DNA from: 2-02-FULL-49-11 sp040757655
GTDB taxonomy: Bacteria; Patescibacteriota; Patescibacteriia; 2-02-FULL-49-11
Assembly (NCBI GenBank): GCA_040757655.1
Contig: JBFLWV010000052.1
Coordinates: 1-12,573, forward strand
DNA: 12,573 nt
Direction of reading: 5' to 3'
Shown here: positions 1 to 7,997 of the stretch, in pieces
Layout of the letters: each line of letters opens with the position of its first letter
How positions within the stretch are numbered: position 1 is the first letter of the stretch
Position numbers and translations under genes: made by a program
Notes under the pieces: generated by a model
What the model was told of the DNA's origin: nothing
Seen by the model: only the letters and a program-made list of their open reading frames with translations
The model's database searches: none

Positions 1-351
1 AAGGTCTCTACCAATCATTTCGCGCTCAAATCGAAGCTGTATGTGAGGGCACTAATGGCAAGTTTTAAAGAGCTTCAGTCCTTGAAAAGTCAGTTTGCAT
101 TGGTAAGCCCTGCGTAACATCAGTTAATATATTATTGGGTGTCCCATTGTCGAAGACAGGAAGATCGTGAGGAAAAGTCCTCAATGTGAGAAGACTTTTG
201 CGACAGGAACTAGATAGAACGGTTTCCGAAACTCTAAAATTGCTCCTCATTGAACAAATAGAGGCAGCGAGGGAACTGCAATTTTTGAGGCGCTCTGGCG
301 CATCAAGCTGCTAGATCGCGGCGCCGAAAAAATTGTCAGTTCTCGAAGCGA
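1..351. other. Gene-poor left edge; possible decayed coding frame on the plus strand
   Basis: I see no confident gene here. Frame +3 reads from position 3 to a TAG at 312-314 with only two interruptions, a TAA at 66-68 and a TGA at 168-170. Its last part (171-311) reads like a charged amphipathic helix (LLRQELDR..., IEQIEAARELQFLRR). Frame +1 is open from the window edge to a TAA at 115-117 (38 codons, ending FALVSPA). This could be the 3' end of a degraded gene converging on rfbA, or chance. I do not recognise a family. There is a small GC-rich palindrome near 321-328, but its A-run does not make it an obvious terminator for rfbA. Confidence 0.3.
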
Positions 352-1134
352 TTATAGATGCGGATGAGAAGAGTGAGATGACGCAATAAGCTGTGCTGCT
401 TCGAGAAGTGAATCGAAAGATTCCCCTCCATCACCCCACCATCCCCGCAATATCTCATACCTCATCATCCCCCTTTCAATATACGCATTGTTCACGTCGG
501 TAATTTCAAGCTCTCCGCGTCCGGAGGGCTTTAAGGTTTTCAAAACGTCCCACACGTGATCATCATAGAGATACACGCCGATGACCGCAAGATTTGAGGT
601 TGGTGTTTTCGGTTTTTCCACAATTTGTACGATGCGTCCTCCTTCAATCACCGCAATACCATACTGCTCCGGATGAGTAACCTCTTTGAGGTAAATTTTG
701 GCGCCCTTCCCCTCGTGAAAAAACTGAGCAATGCCCGGCGTGAGATTGTCTGCAATAATATTATCGCCAAGTATTGCTACGACCGGTTCATGATCTGAGA
801 AATCTTCCGCTAAGGAAAGGGCTTGCGCAATACCACCTGCCTCCTTCTGTACGGCATAGGACAACTTAAACTTGTTGTCTTGAAACACGTTTACCCCATC
901 AAGTTTGCGCACATCATCTAAAAACGCGCTTCCGTCAGACAGTAACTCCAGGAAATCTCCCGCATGGCCTGAACCTGATACGATGAGAATGTCATCCACC
1001 CCCGCTTTCAATAAAGTCGTAAGAGGAAAATAAATCATCGGTCGGTCATAGACCGGCAGGAGATGCTTATTCGTCACTTTGGTGAGCGGATAGAGCCGCG
1101 ACCCGGTTCCCCCCGCTATGATAACGCCCTTCAT
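352..1134 (-). CDS. rfbA: Glucose-1-phosphate thymidylyltransferase-type sugar nucleotidyltransferase (RmlA/RfbA family)
   Basis: Predicted to join a nucleoside triphosphate, probably dTTP, to glucose-1-phosphate in the cytoplasm, the first step towards dTDP-sugars such as dTDP-rhamnose for surface glycans. From the ATG at 1134 the protein is about 260 residues. It opens with the nucleotide-binding signature MKGVIIAGGTGSRLYPLT, followed at once by NKHLLPVYDRPMIYFPLTTL, the RmlA substrate-site region. The metal and nucleotide motif ILGDNI and the C-terminal GWWGDGGESFDSLLEA also match the family. It is shorter than the roughly 290-residue E. coli enzyme and resembles the short forms. An in-frame extension to a TTG at 1176 exists, but family alignment supports 1134. 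It lies 52 bp after mrdA and may have its own promoter. No other rml genes are present, so nucleotide and sugar specificity are inferred. Confidence 0.88.
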   Translation of the reverse strand: MKGVIIAGGTGSRLYPLTKVTNKHLLPVYDRPMIYFPLTTLLKAGVDDILIVSGSGHAGDFLELLSDGSAFLDDVRKLDGVNVFQDNKFKLSYAVQKEAGGIAQALSLAEDFSDHEPVVAILGDNIIADNLTPGIAQFFHEGKGAKIYLKEVTHPEQYGIAVIEGGRIVQIVEKPKTPTSNLAVIGVYLYDDHVWDVLKTLKPSGRGELEITDVNNAYIERGMMRYEILRGWWGDGGESFDSLLEAAQLIASSHSSHPHL

Positions 1135-1161
1135 TATGAGTATAGAATTATGTACCCTATA

Positions 1162-1190
1162 ATCATACATCATCAATTAAAAATCATCAA
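1162..1190 (-). promoter_or_regulatory. Possible sigma-70-type promoter for rfbA
   Basis: Read on the minus strand, TTGATG (1185-1190) is followed after exactly 17 bp by TATGAT (1162-1167). The start site would fall roughly 20-30 bp before the ATG at 1134. The -35 hexamer overlaps the mrdA stop codon (1187-1189). The sequence is AT-rich, so a chance match is possible. Confidence 0.4.
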
Positions 1191-3100
1191 TCATTCCTAT
1201 GCTGATACCACCACGTGAAGCCCTCTCTTGCCACCGGCACTGCCACCGCGCTCCCCTCTCCTCCTTGTTCGACAATCACCGTAATGACGATTTCGGGCTG
1301 GTCATATGGCGCATAGGCGGTAAACCACGCGTGCGGCGGCATCGTGCCTCCCACCTGCGCCGTACCAGTCTTACCAGCGATTGCAATCGGAAAGTCGCTC
1401 AAACTGCGCGCGCTCCCGGTGCGCACGGCCTCTCTCAATCCTTTATTTACCTCATCAATATCTTCCCTTGTGAGGATATCATTCGCCACGAGATTCTCTT
1501 TTATAAACGACCTCGTTGAATTTCTCACGAGATGCGGGAGAAGCACGTCTCCCCCATTGGCAAACACCGCGGTCATCAAGGCTATTTGGAGCGGTGTGGC
1601 GAGCACGTCGCCTTGCCCGATGGCAAAATGATACGTATCTCCCACATACCATGATTCACCCTTTGTCTTTTCCTTCCATTCCTTTGTGGGAAGGAATCCG
1701 CGCGCCTCACCGAGTATATCAATCCCCGTTATTGTTCCAAAATTAAACTTACCCGCGTAATGGACCATGCGATCAATCCCCAACCCCTCCCTCTCTTCAT
1801 ACCCTCCCCCGATAACGTAGAAATACGTATTGACTGATTCCGCGAGCGCCGTACGCAAATTTACCCACCCATGCCCACCTGCTTTCCAGTCAGGAAAAAA
1901 CCACTTTCCCACCCTTAACCCCCCCGTGGACGACACGAGCGTGGATGCGGTCATGATTTTTTCATGTAACGCTGCCGCGGCAATGATGGGTTTTATCGTT
2001 GAACCGGTAGGATATTGACCAGCATTAGCTCTGTTGAAGAGCGGATATTGCCCATGTTCCATAATGGACCGCACGTATGCAGCGTCGCCGCTCGCAAACG
2101 CTCGTGCGTCAAAAGAAGGGGTGCTCACCAAGGCGAGAACCTCGCCATTCCTCGGATCGAGCGCAACTGCTGCACCACCCGTGCCGTGCCGAGCGCGAAC
2201 TTCACGGGTGAGCGCACGGAAGAAAACATCTTGGAGTGATGCAGAGAGAGTGAGGGTAAGATCAGAACCACGCACCGGAGGCTCTTGCGCAATGGTTGCT
2301 TTCACCTCTCCCTGTGCATCCACCTCTACCACTCTTCTGCCTGGCGCCCCCCGTACTATTTCCTCATAGTACTGCTCAATGCCGGTTCTCCCCACAAAGT
2401 CATTCTGCTGATAATGTAAAGGGTGGTTTTTCAAACGGCTGAATGACTCCTGATCAATGCGCCCCACGAATCCAACCACATGTGAAAGTGATTCGCCCTG
2501 TCTCGTGAATCGCATAAGCTCCGTGTTTACCTGAATACCGGGCAACTCATCAGTATATGCCACAATCTTCACTGCCTGCTTTTGGTCAAGCCCATCGAGC
2601 AACGGCACCGTTCCCCGTTGCACATTGCTCACCTCAGTGATCACTGACACGGTCGTGTCATCAATACGAGGTTCGAGGCGCTGAAGAAGCGTGGCGATTT
2701 CCTTTCTTGTATTGAGATCCCGGGGGAGCGATTGGGGGGAAAGCACGAGATTTAATTGCGGCTCATTTGAAACCAGCAGCGCACCCCCTCGATCATAAAT
2801 CAGGCCTCGCGCCGCAGGCATCCATTCTATGCGCAGCCTATTCTCCTCCGATATGGTGCGGTATTCACTTCCCCTTAAAACTTGGAGGGAGGCAAGCCGG
2901 GACAAGAATATCGCTCCCACTATACCTATGATCACCATCATGGTGCGGAGCGTCGTAGGGGAAACAGGGGGAGAAAGGACTGATCTTGGTTCAGGGGGCA
3001 ACGGCGTGTCAACGTCAAATCCCTCTTGCTCGCGAGGAAATTTCCTTTTATACGGGAGGTCCTGTGGACCAAATAATGAGTGCCGGTCACGAACTGGCAT
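1187..3100 (-). CDS. mrdA: Penicillin-binding protein 2 (elongasome transpeptidase)
   Basis: Class B penicillin-binding protein that cross-links peptidoglycan during lateral wall growth, anchored in the membrane by one N-terminal helix. The 637-residue product has a proline-rich cytoplasmic tail (about 1-50), a membrane helix (about 53-70), a dimerisation and pedestal region with RGLIYDRGG near 98-106 and GRTGIEQYYEEIVRG near 237-251, and the transpeptidase domain from about 280. All three catalytic motifs are intact: S367-T-I-K370, S422-V-N424 and K577-T-G579. The length matches PBP2. The start ATG overlaps the mreD 3' end by 14 bp, which indicates co-transcription and probably translational coupling. 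The cytoplasmic tail is longer than that of E. coli PBP2. RodA, the usual glycosyltransferase partner, is not encoded next to it in this window. Confidence 0.96.
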   Translation of the reverse strand: MPVRDRHSLFGPQDLPYKRKFPREQEGFDVDTPLPPEPRSVLSPPVSPTTLRTMMVIIGIVGAIFLSRLASLQVLRGSEYRTISEENRLRIEWMPAARGLIYDRGGALLVSNEPQLNLVLSPQSLPRDLNTRKEIATLLQRLEPRIDDTTVSVITEVSNVQRGTVPLLDGLDQKQAVKIVAYTDELPGIQVNTELMRFTRQGESLSHVVGFVGRIDQESFSRLKNHPLHYQQNDFVGRTGIEQYYEEIVRGAPGRRVVEVDAQGEVKATIAQEPPVRGSDLTLTLSASLQDVFFRALTREVRARHGTGGAAVALDPRNGEVLALVSTPSFDARAFASGDAAYVRSIMEHGQYPLFNRANAGQYPTGSTIKPIIAAAALHEKIMTASTLVSSTGGLRVGKWFFPDWKAGGHGWVNLRTALAESVNTYFYVIGGGYEEREGLGIDRMVHYAGKFNFGTITGIDILGEARGFLPTKEWKEKTKGESWYVGDTYHFAIGQGDVLATPLQIALMTAVFANGGDVLLPHLVRNSTRSFIKENLVANDILTREDIDEVNKGLREAVRTGSARSLSDFPIAIAGKTGTAQVGGTMPPHAWFTAYAPYDQPEIVITVIVEQGGEGSAVAVPVAREGFTWWYQHRND

Positions 3101-3629
3101 ACCGCATAGGGAATAATCTCCTCAGGATGTGGAGCAGTACTGAAACCAATACAGTACACAGAAAAGAAAAGATGACCGTCAAGGCACAGGAGGTCGCTGC
3201 CATGGTGATATTCAATATTCCAGAGCCGTTGCGAGTGAGTAACTCAGTCACCCACGCAAAGAAACTCGCAGCGCCCACCGCAGCAGTCATAGTCGTCGTA
3301 AAATGGATTCTCCCTCCCACCGCTCCCACTGCCACGAGAGCGCACAGAAGCTGCATGGTGAGCAGTGGCATGGCAGGATACCGTACGATATCATAAGAGG
3401 CGCCCATAATGAACACCCATGCGATAGGATAAGAGATATTGGTGTGTTTCCAGAGCACCATCATGCTCACCAATGCCCATGAAGTGAGGCTGAGAGGGTA
3501 AGGAAACAATGAAGCAAGGAATATGGTCATCACAAATACAAAGATACCCCCTCCTCCAAAGGATATCCATGAGAGAATGAGTCGTCCTCTTTGGTTAGTC
3601 AGCCTGGTGAAGTACGGAAACGAAGGCAT
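3087..3629 (-). CDS. mreD: MreD-like rod-shape membrane protein
   Basis: Integral membrane protein of about 180 residues with some five hydrophobic segments (for example FVFVMTIFLASLF, WALVSMMVLW, IAWVFIMGASYDIV, MQLLCALVAVGAVGG and ALTVIFSFLCTVLVSVLLHIL). MreD proteins diverge strongly, so the call rests mainly on topology, on a G-A-S-Y-D segment near the middle resembling the conserved MreD G-x-x-x-D region, and on its place between mreC and mrdA. It is inferred to act in the elongasome scaffold linking MreC and PBP2 to MreB. The ATG at 3629 is chosen. A GTG two codons upstream (3635) is also possible. Either start overlaps the mreC 3' end by 35-41 bp, and its own 3' end overlaps mrdA by 14 bp. 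Confidence 0.85.
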   Translation of the reverse strand: MPSFPYFTRLTNQRGRLILSWISFGGGGIFVFVMTIFLASLFPYPLSLTSWALVSMMVLWKHTNISYPIAWVFIMGASYDIVRYPAMPLLTMQLLCALVAVGAVGGRIHFTTTMTAAVGAASFFAWVTELLTRNGSGILNITMAATSCALTVIFSFLCTVLVSVLLHILRRLFPMRYASS

Positions 3630-4374
3630 ACTCACTCAGCGATTGCTCAATGCGTGCTGATTGAAATGGGGCGCTCTTATCGGTTTCCACGTGCGCGACA
3701 TAACCGATGGTGAGATAAGGGGGGATGCGCTCATCACTTGCTGCAGTGACTACCATAGACCCTAGCTCTATGTCTTTGTCTTGGGGAATGAAATCAAGGA
3801 AGAGCGCTCCCCTCCGACTACGCACCACACCCTCACTTCCGCGTTCTCCCGCAAGCGCTGCTGCAACCGAGATAGCAGTATCAGTCAATAAGGCGACAGT
3901 CGCATGATCATCAGTGATATTTACCACTCTTCCCGTGAGAATACCATTCCCGACTACGACCGCATCCCCTTTTTCAATCCCGTCCCTTAATCCTTTATCA
4001 ATAGTAATGCGCGTACGGCTCATATTGGCAAAATTCACCATTTGTGCGATCACCGCTTCAACACGAGAAGGAGGGTGGTATGCGAGCAGGGTACGAAGTT
4101 CTTCATTTTCTTTCCTACATGATTCTGCATCCTGAACCTGCTGATAAAACTCCTGCAACGTAGCACGCAACGCGTCACGTTCTGCCAGTAAGGAATCGCG
4201 CGCAATAAACCATCCCCGAATACCTGATGAGGATGCGATGAAAAAACGCTCGAAAGGATCCACAGCCGCATGAATCAGGCCCGCGAGTGGATCGAGCGCG
4301 TGAAAAAAAAGAAGGAGCGTGAATACGCATCCCGCCGCTGTTGCCCATAGTAACTTCCGTACGGATAATACCAT
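3595..4374 (-). CDS. mreC: Rod shape-determining protein MreC
   Basis: Bitopic elongasome protein that is thought to activate PBP2 from outside the membrane. From the ATG at 4374 the product is 259 residues: a short cytoplasmic start (MVLSVRKLLW), a membrane helix (AAGCVFTLLLFFHAL), a coiled-coil stretch (about 55-95, AERDALRATLQEF...ENEELRTLLAY), then the double beta-barrel domain with the family-typical ITIDKGLRDGIEKGDAVV and GILTGRVVNI segments. Length and order match MreC. The reading frame stays open a further 19 codons upstream to 4431, but that extension is encoded by the repeat and palindrome spacer and is most likely not translated. No Shine-Dalgarno sequence precedes the chosen ATG. 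The 3' end overlaps mreD. Confidence 0.93.
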   Translation of the reverse strand: MVLSVRKLLWATAAGCVFTLLLFFHALDPLAGLIHAAVDPFERFFIASSSGIRGWFIARDSLLAERDALRATLQEFYQQVQDAESCRKENEELRTLLAYHPPSRVEAVIAQMVNFANMSRTRITIDKGLRDGIEKGDAVVVGNGILTGRVVNITDDHATVALLTDTAISVAAALAGERGSEGVVRSRRGALFLDFIPQDKDIELGSMVVTAASDERIPPYLTIGYVAHVETDKSAPFQSARIEQSLSEYAFVSVLHQAD

Positions 4375-4511
4375 ATCAAAATGACCAATGACCAAATCCC
4401 CTGCCTGCGCAGGCAGGCAATGACCAATCAATGACCCAATGTCCGAATGCCCATATGTTTGGGATTTGGAATTTGGGATTTGTTTGGACAGTGGTCATTT
4501 GGATTTAGGAT
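4375..4511. repeat. mreB-mreC spacer of CAAATCC-type words with a GC-rich palindrome
   Basis: Low-complexity spacer. The left part (4380-4400) has repeated AATGACCA words ending in AAATCCC. The right part (4456-4511) has the inverse words (TTTGGGATTTGGAATTT and similar) followed by GGTCATTTGG, so the two ends are loosely inverted. A 13-mer, GGATTTGTTTGGA, at 4476-4488 recurs exactly at 10890-10902 in another spacer. No gene fits. Confidence 0.7.
4400..4417. repeat. Perfect 18 bp palindrome CCTGCCTGC/GCAGGCAGG
   Basis: CCTGCCTGC followed directly by its reverse complement. As RNA it would form a very stable hairpin about 26 nt upstream of the mreC start. There is no T-run after it on the minus strand, so it is not a classic intrinsic terminator. 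It could act as an mRNA stability or processing element between mreB and mreC. Confidence 0.85.
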
Positions 4512-5552
4512 TTATTCTGTAGTTAATGGCACTAACAATGGTTGATATTCTTTAATATTTTCTAAAATAATACCAGTCCCTCGTGCGACACAGGTGAGTG
4601 GATCATCTACTGTCGAGGTGTGGATACCGGTCTCTGCCATAATAAGCTCCGGCAAGCCCTTAAGGAGTGCGCCTCCGCCGCAAAGCGCAATCCCCCGCTC
4701 ATGGATATCGGCGACCAGCTCTGGAGGAGTGAGTTCCACGGTCGCAGTGATATTTTCAACAAGGAGATGAGTCGTACGGCTCAACGCTTCTCTCACTTGC
4801 GCATCATTGAGCGATACTTCTTTTGGCAAGCCGGTGAGCAGATCTCTTCCCCGAATTTTTAATTGTCTCGGCTCTAAAGAAGGGTATACCGAACCCAGGG
4901 ATATCTTTACCTTTTCCGCGGTTTTCTCGCCAATGAGCACGTTGAAATTGTCCCTTACATACTGGATGATGTCTGACGTGAGCTCATCGCCGGCGACGCG
5001 CAAACTTCGCCAATTGACCACGCCGGCCAAGGAAATGACCGCAATTTCAGTCGTCCCTCCGCCAATATCCACGACCATGTTTCCCGCTGCTTCGTAAATG
5101 GGAAGACGCGCGCCAATTGCGGCGGCCATGGGCTCTTCCACTAGATACACCCTGCGCGCACCTGCAGAGAGCGCCGCATCTTCGACCGCTTTCTTCTCAA
5201 CCTCGGTGACATCAAGCGGTATGCCCATGACCACCATGGGCCGCGGCACGATGGAAAAACCGTCTTGATGCACTTTATCAATGAAAAATCGCAGCATGCG
5301 CTCTGTCGCTTCAAAATCTGAAATAATGCCGTCCACGAGCGGCCGTGTGGCGATGATATGCGGAGGAGTTTTCCCTAGCATTTTTTTTGCCTCATCGCCC
5401 ACTGCCACAATCTGATTATTTCGCGTATTAACCGCGACCACGGAGGGCTCATTGATCACAATGCCTTTCTCGCGCACATACACCAACGTATTGGCTGTGC
5501 CTAAATCTACCCCTAAATCCCGAGAAAATTTTCCCAAAAGTGCATCAAACAT
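4512..5552 (-). CDS. mreB: Rod shape-determining actin homologue MreB
   Basis: Actin-like ATPase that forms membrane-associated filaments guiding cell-wall synthesis. The 346-residue product starts with an amphipathic N-terminal segment (MFDALLGKFSRD), the usual membrane anchor of MreB. Then come phosphate-1 DLGTANTLVYV (about 16-26), KGIVINEPSVVAV, GKTPPHIIATRPLVDGIISD, EEPMAAAIGA (139-148), phosphate-2 DIGGGTTEIAVIS (162-174) and the adenosine motif ALCGGGALLKGLPEL (289-302). All canonical MreB motifs are intact and the length is normal. It lies 9 bp downstream of proS, so it is probably co-transcribed with rseP and proS. The mreC-mreD-mrdA set follows after the palindrome spacer. Confidence 0.97.
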   Translation of the reverse strand: MFDALLGKFSRDLGVDLGTANTLVYVREKGIVINEPSVVAVNTRNNQIVAVGDEAKKMLGKTPPHIIATRPLVDGIISDFEATERMLRFFIDKVHQDGFSIVPRPMVVMGIPLDVTEVEKKAVEDAALSAGARRVYLVEEPMAAAIGARLPIYEAAGNMVVDIGGGTTEIAVISLAGVVNWRSLRVAGDELTSDIIQYVRDNFNVLIGEKTAEKVKISLGSVYPSLEPRQLKIRGRDLLTGLPKEVSLNDAQVREALSRTTHLLVENITATVELTPPELVADIHERGIALCGGGALLKGLPELIMAETGIHTSTVDDPLTCVARGTGIILENIKEYQPLLVPLTTE

Positions 5553-5561
5553 GAAGATATA

Positions 5562-6797
5562 TTACTGAATAAATATTTTCAGCGCCTCTTTTTTTGACAT
5601 GAGAGATACATTTTTTTGATTCCTATATTTTACTTCAATGCTCCCTTTTGTCTTTTCGCTTATGATGAAACGGAGGGGAATGCCGATGAGATCTGCGTCT
5701 TTCAGCTTTTCTCCGCTCGAAACTGATCTCTCATCGTATAATACCTCAACGCCTGCACGACACAATAACTGATAGACATCCTCACCTGCCTTTAGTACCG
5801 CCGCGTCGCCCCCCAAGTTAAGGAGATGGACCGCAAACGGCGCCACGGACTCTGGCCAGAGAATGCCGTCATCATCATGAAAGACCTCCACAAGCACCCC
5901 CATCAGGCGCGATATACCAATCCCATAACACCCCATGAGAATCAAGTGCTTCTCTCCTGATCCATCAATATAGAAAAGATTGCATTTCTCTGAAAATTTC
6001 GTCCCTAAATTGAAAATGTTGCCCACCTCCGACATAAGTCCTTGTGAAAATGCATGACCGCAACGTGGACAACAGGAGAGATCAGCAAGCTCATGGATGA
6101 TATCTTTATTGCGCGCATATGAACATTTCGTGCAGTAATAAATGGTATCTTCCCCTGCAGGCGTAGGCGCTTGAAATTCATGTGAATATTTCGAAAAAGT
6201 CCCGCCTGCTGCTTCTGCGCAATAGACCGAGAGGTCAAATGATTCAAACAATTTCCGGTACCCCTCTTTCACCCTCTCATAATACGCCTGCAGGTCGTCC
6301 TTGCTCGCGTGAAAACTGTACATATCCTTCATGAGGAACTCGCGCCCCCGTAACATACCCGACTTTACCCGTGGCTCATCGCGAAATTTGGTTTGGATTT
6401 GATAGAGAGATAACGGTACATCCTTATAGGAGGATATGAACTTTGCTGCGAGGGGGGTAAGGATTTCCTCGTGAGTAGGCCCCAGGGCAAATTGCCGATC
6501 CTCTCGTGCGTTCAAGCGGTAGAGGACGTCAAAACTGTCCCACCGGCCAGTTGCTTCCCAATATTCTTTTGGATGAAGAGCAGGCATGAGGATCTCTTGT
6601 CCTCCCAGCGCATTCATGGCACGTCGCACCGCATCCGAGATCTTCTGAACCACGCGAATCCCCAACGGCAAGTAGCTGTAAATCCCTGCTCCCACTTTGT
6701 CAATAAACCCGGCACGCACCAATAATTTCGCATTGGCGCTCACCTCATCTTTTGGATCTTTCCGTATGGTGTGTCCGAACAATTGTGACTGTCTCAT
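5562..6797 (-). CDS. proS: Prolyl-tRNA synthetase, short form without the INS domain
   Basis: Class II aminoacyl-tRNA synthetase that charges tRNA-Pro. The 411-residue product carries motif 1 (YLPLGIRVVQKI...GGQEILMPALHP, about 42-76), the GPTHEE loop (106-111), motif 2 (KFRDEPRVKSGMLRGREFLMKD, split at 137-158), GGTFSKYSHEF (198-208), motif 3 (GCYGIGISRLMGVL, 289-302) and an anticodon-binding domain from about 315. Typical bacterial ProRS is about 570 residues because a roughly 180-residue INS editing domain sits between motifs 2 and 3. Here that domain is gone, leaving about 16 residues between C222-T-K-C225 and C243-P-R-C246. The two CxxC pairs could form a small zinc ribbon. Similar INS-less enzymes exist in alphaproteobacteria and mitochondria. 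It lies 13 bp after rseP and 9 bp before mreB. Confidence 0.96.
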   Translation of the reverse strand: MRQSQLFGHTIRKDPKDEVSANAKLLVRAGFIDKVGAGIYSYLPLGIRVVQKISDAVRRAMNALGGQEILMPALHPKEYWEATGRWDSFDVLYRLNAREDRQFALGPTHEEILTPLAAKFISSYKDVPLSLYQIQTKFRDEPRVKSGMLRGREFLMKDMYSFHASKDDLQAYYERVKEGYRKLFESFDLSVYCAEAAGGTFSKYSHEFQAPTPAGEDTIYYCTKCSYARNKDIIHELADLSCCPRCGHAFSQGLMSEVGNIFNLGTKFSEKCNLFYIDGSGEKHLILMGCYGIGISRLMGVLVEVFHDDDGILWPESVAPFAVHLLNLGGDAAVLKAGEDVYQLLCRAGVEVLYDERSVSSGEKLKDADLIGIPLRFIISEKTKGSIEVKYRNQKNVSLMSKKEALKIFIQ

Positions 6798-6810
6798 ATG
6801 AAAGTATGTT

Positions 6811-7974
6811 TCACCCTATAATGGACCGAAGAGTCTGCAGAATGCCGGCGCCGTACCGGAGAATATCACGATACGTTACAAATGCAATCAAAAGCAGGAG
6901 AAGCGCAAAACCAACTGTATGGGTGATTGATTCCCATTTTCTGTTGACCGCCTTGCCGCGCAATATTTCTATAAGGGTGAAAAGCACTCGCCCGCCATCA
7001 AGGGCGGGAATGGGGAGGTAATTCAAAATCGCAAGATTCAACGAAAGCGTTGCCGCGAATTGCATCACATACGGAAATCCTAATTGAACTACTTGACCGG
7101 TAAGCACTGCGATCCCTACAGGACCGGAGACGACCGCCTGGGTGCTTCCCGTGCTCATGAACGTAATGAGAATGGTAATAAAGGACTGGATGAGGTGCTG
7201 TGCAAGATAATACGTACTTCTTACCCCCTCAAACACGGCAGCATACCACGGATATGACACGATGCCAGTGCGAATGAGCCCCACGCCCACCAAGGGAACA
7301 TCGCCCCCTTGGGGAAGCTTTTGAGGCGTGACCGATATTTCGCGCGAGGCGCCATCGCGCTCAATGGTAAGCGCGAGTGGACGAGCTTCACTGCTTCGAG
7401 TCTTATTTTGAAATTCATTGATCGAATCCACGCTCACGCCATTCATCGCGCGTATGGTATCACCCACTGCAATGTGTGCGGAAAATGCCGGCGAATTCGG
7501 AATGACTTCAACTACTTGAATGCGGACATCGCGGACGCGCGCGCGGGAAGAAAGATCATCTTCAACAACCGACGGTGTGCCAGTGATAAACCCCACAGAA
7601 AAAAGCGCCACGGTGAGCAACACATTCATGGCAACCCCTGCGCTTACAATAACGAGGCGTTGCCATGCGGGCGCTTCATTCATACTTCCCTTTCCTTGCT
7701 CTTTCTCGTTATCTTCTCCGAACAGCTTCACAAAGCCCCCGAATGGAATCCAGTTAAGGGAATAAATGGTGGCATCATCCGTTTGAGGAGTGTAGGAACT
7801 CCTCACCAATGTCCATTCGCCATCGCGGCGCATAACGCCAAAAAGCCGTGGCGGAAGCCCGAAACCAAATTCAATGACCCTGACCCCAAAACGCCGCGCA
7901 CTCAAAAAATGCCCCAATTCGTGGAGGAAAATAAGGAGGCTGAAGATGATTATGAATGTGATTACCGTAAGCAT
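6811..7974 (-). CDS. rseP: RseP-type site-2 membrane zinc metalloprotease
   Basis: Intramembrane protease of the S2P/M50 family, which in other bacteria cleaves anti-sigma factors or signal-peptide remnants within the membrane. The 387-residue product has H18-E-L-G-H22 in its first membrane helix, the family-typical IPFGGFVKLFGE segment (76-87), a PDZ domain (about 145-235) with PNSPAF...GDTIRAMNGV, and the second catalytic motif N318-YLPIPALD326GG, followed by C-terminal membrane helices. All catalytic residues are present. The substrate is unknown, and no sigma or anti-sigma gene lies nearby. Its neighbours frr and proS match a widely conserved bacterial order. It starts just after the 7975-8237 inverted-repeat spacer and heads the rseP-proS-mreB group. 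Confidence 0.95.
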   Translation of the reverse strand: MLTVITFIIIFSLLIFLHELGHFLSARRFGVRVIEFGFGLPPRLFGVMRRDGEWTLVRSSYTPQTDDATIYSLNWIPFGGFVKLFGEDNEKEQGKGSMNEAPAWQRLVIVSAGVAMNVLLTVALFSVGFITGTPSVVEDDLSSRARVRDVRIQVVEVIPNSPAFSAHIAVGDTIRAMNGVSVDSINEFQNKTRSSEARPLALTIERDGASREISVTPQKLPQGGDVPLVGVGLIRTGIVSYPWYAAVFEGVRSTYYLAQHLIQSFITILITFMSTGSTQAVVSGPVGIAVLTGQVVQLGFPYVMQFAATLSLNLAILNYLPIPALDGGRVLFTLIEILRGKAVNRKWESITHTVGFALLLLLIAFVTYRDILRYGAGILQTLRSIIG

Positions 7975-7997
7975 AGGTGAGTACGGCTAAATGCAAA

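Noticed and set aside
66..170. Use of an alternative genetic code (TGA read as an amino acid)
   Set aside because: TGA ends mrdA, holB and other confident genes at the expected family lengths, so TGA is a stop here.
169..180. GAGGAAAAGTCC resembling the RNase P RNA motif GAGGAAAGTCC
   Set aside because: It has an extra A, and none of the other conserved RNase P RNA blocks are nearby.
4375..4431. N-terminal extension of mreC
   Set aside because: The extra codons are encoded by the palindrome and repeat spacer, and the family start fits the ATG at 4374.
7309..7980. 223-codon plus-strand ORF opposite rseP
   Set aside because: It is fully antisense to a well-supported protease gene, and its composition mirrors that gene's codons.
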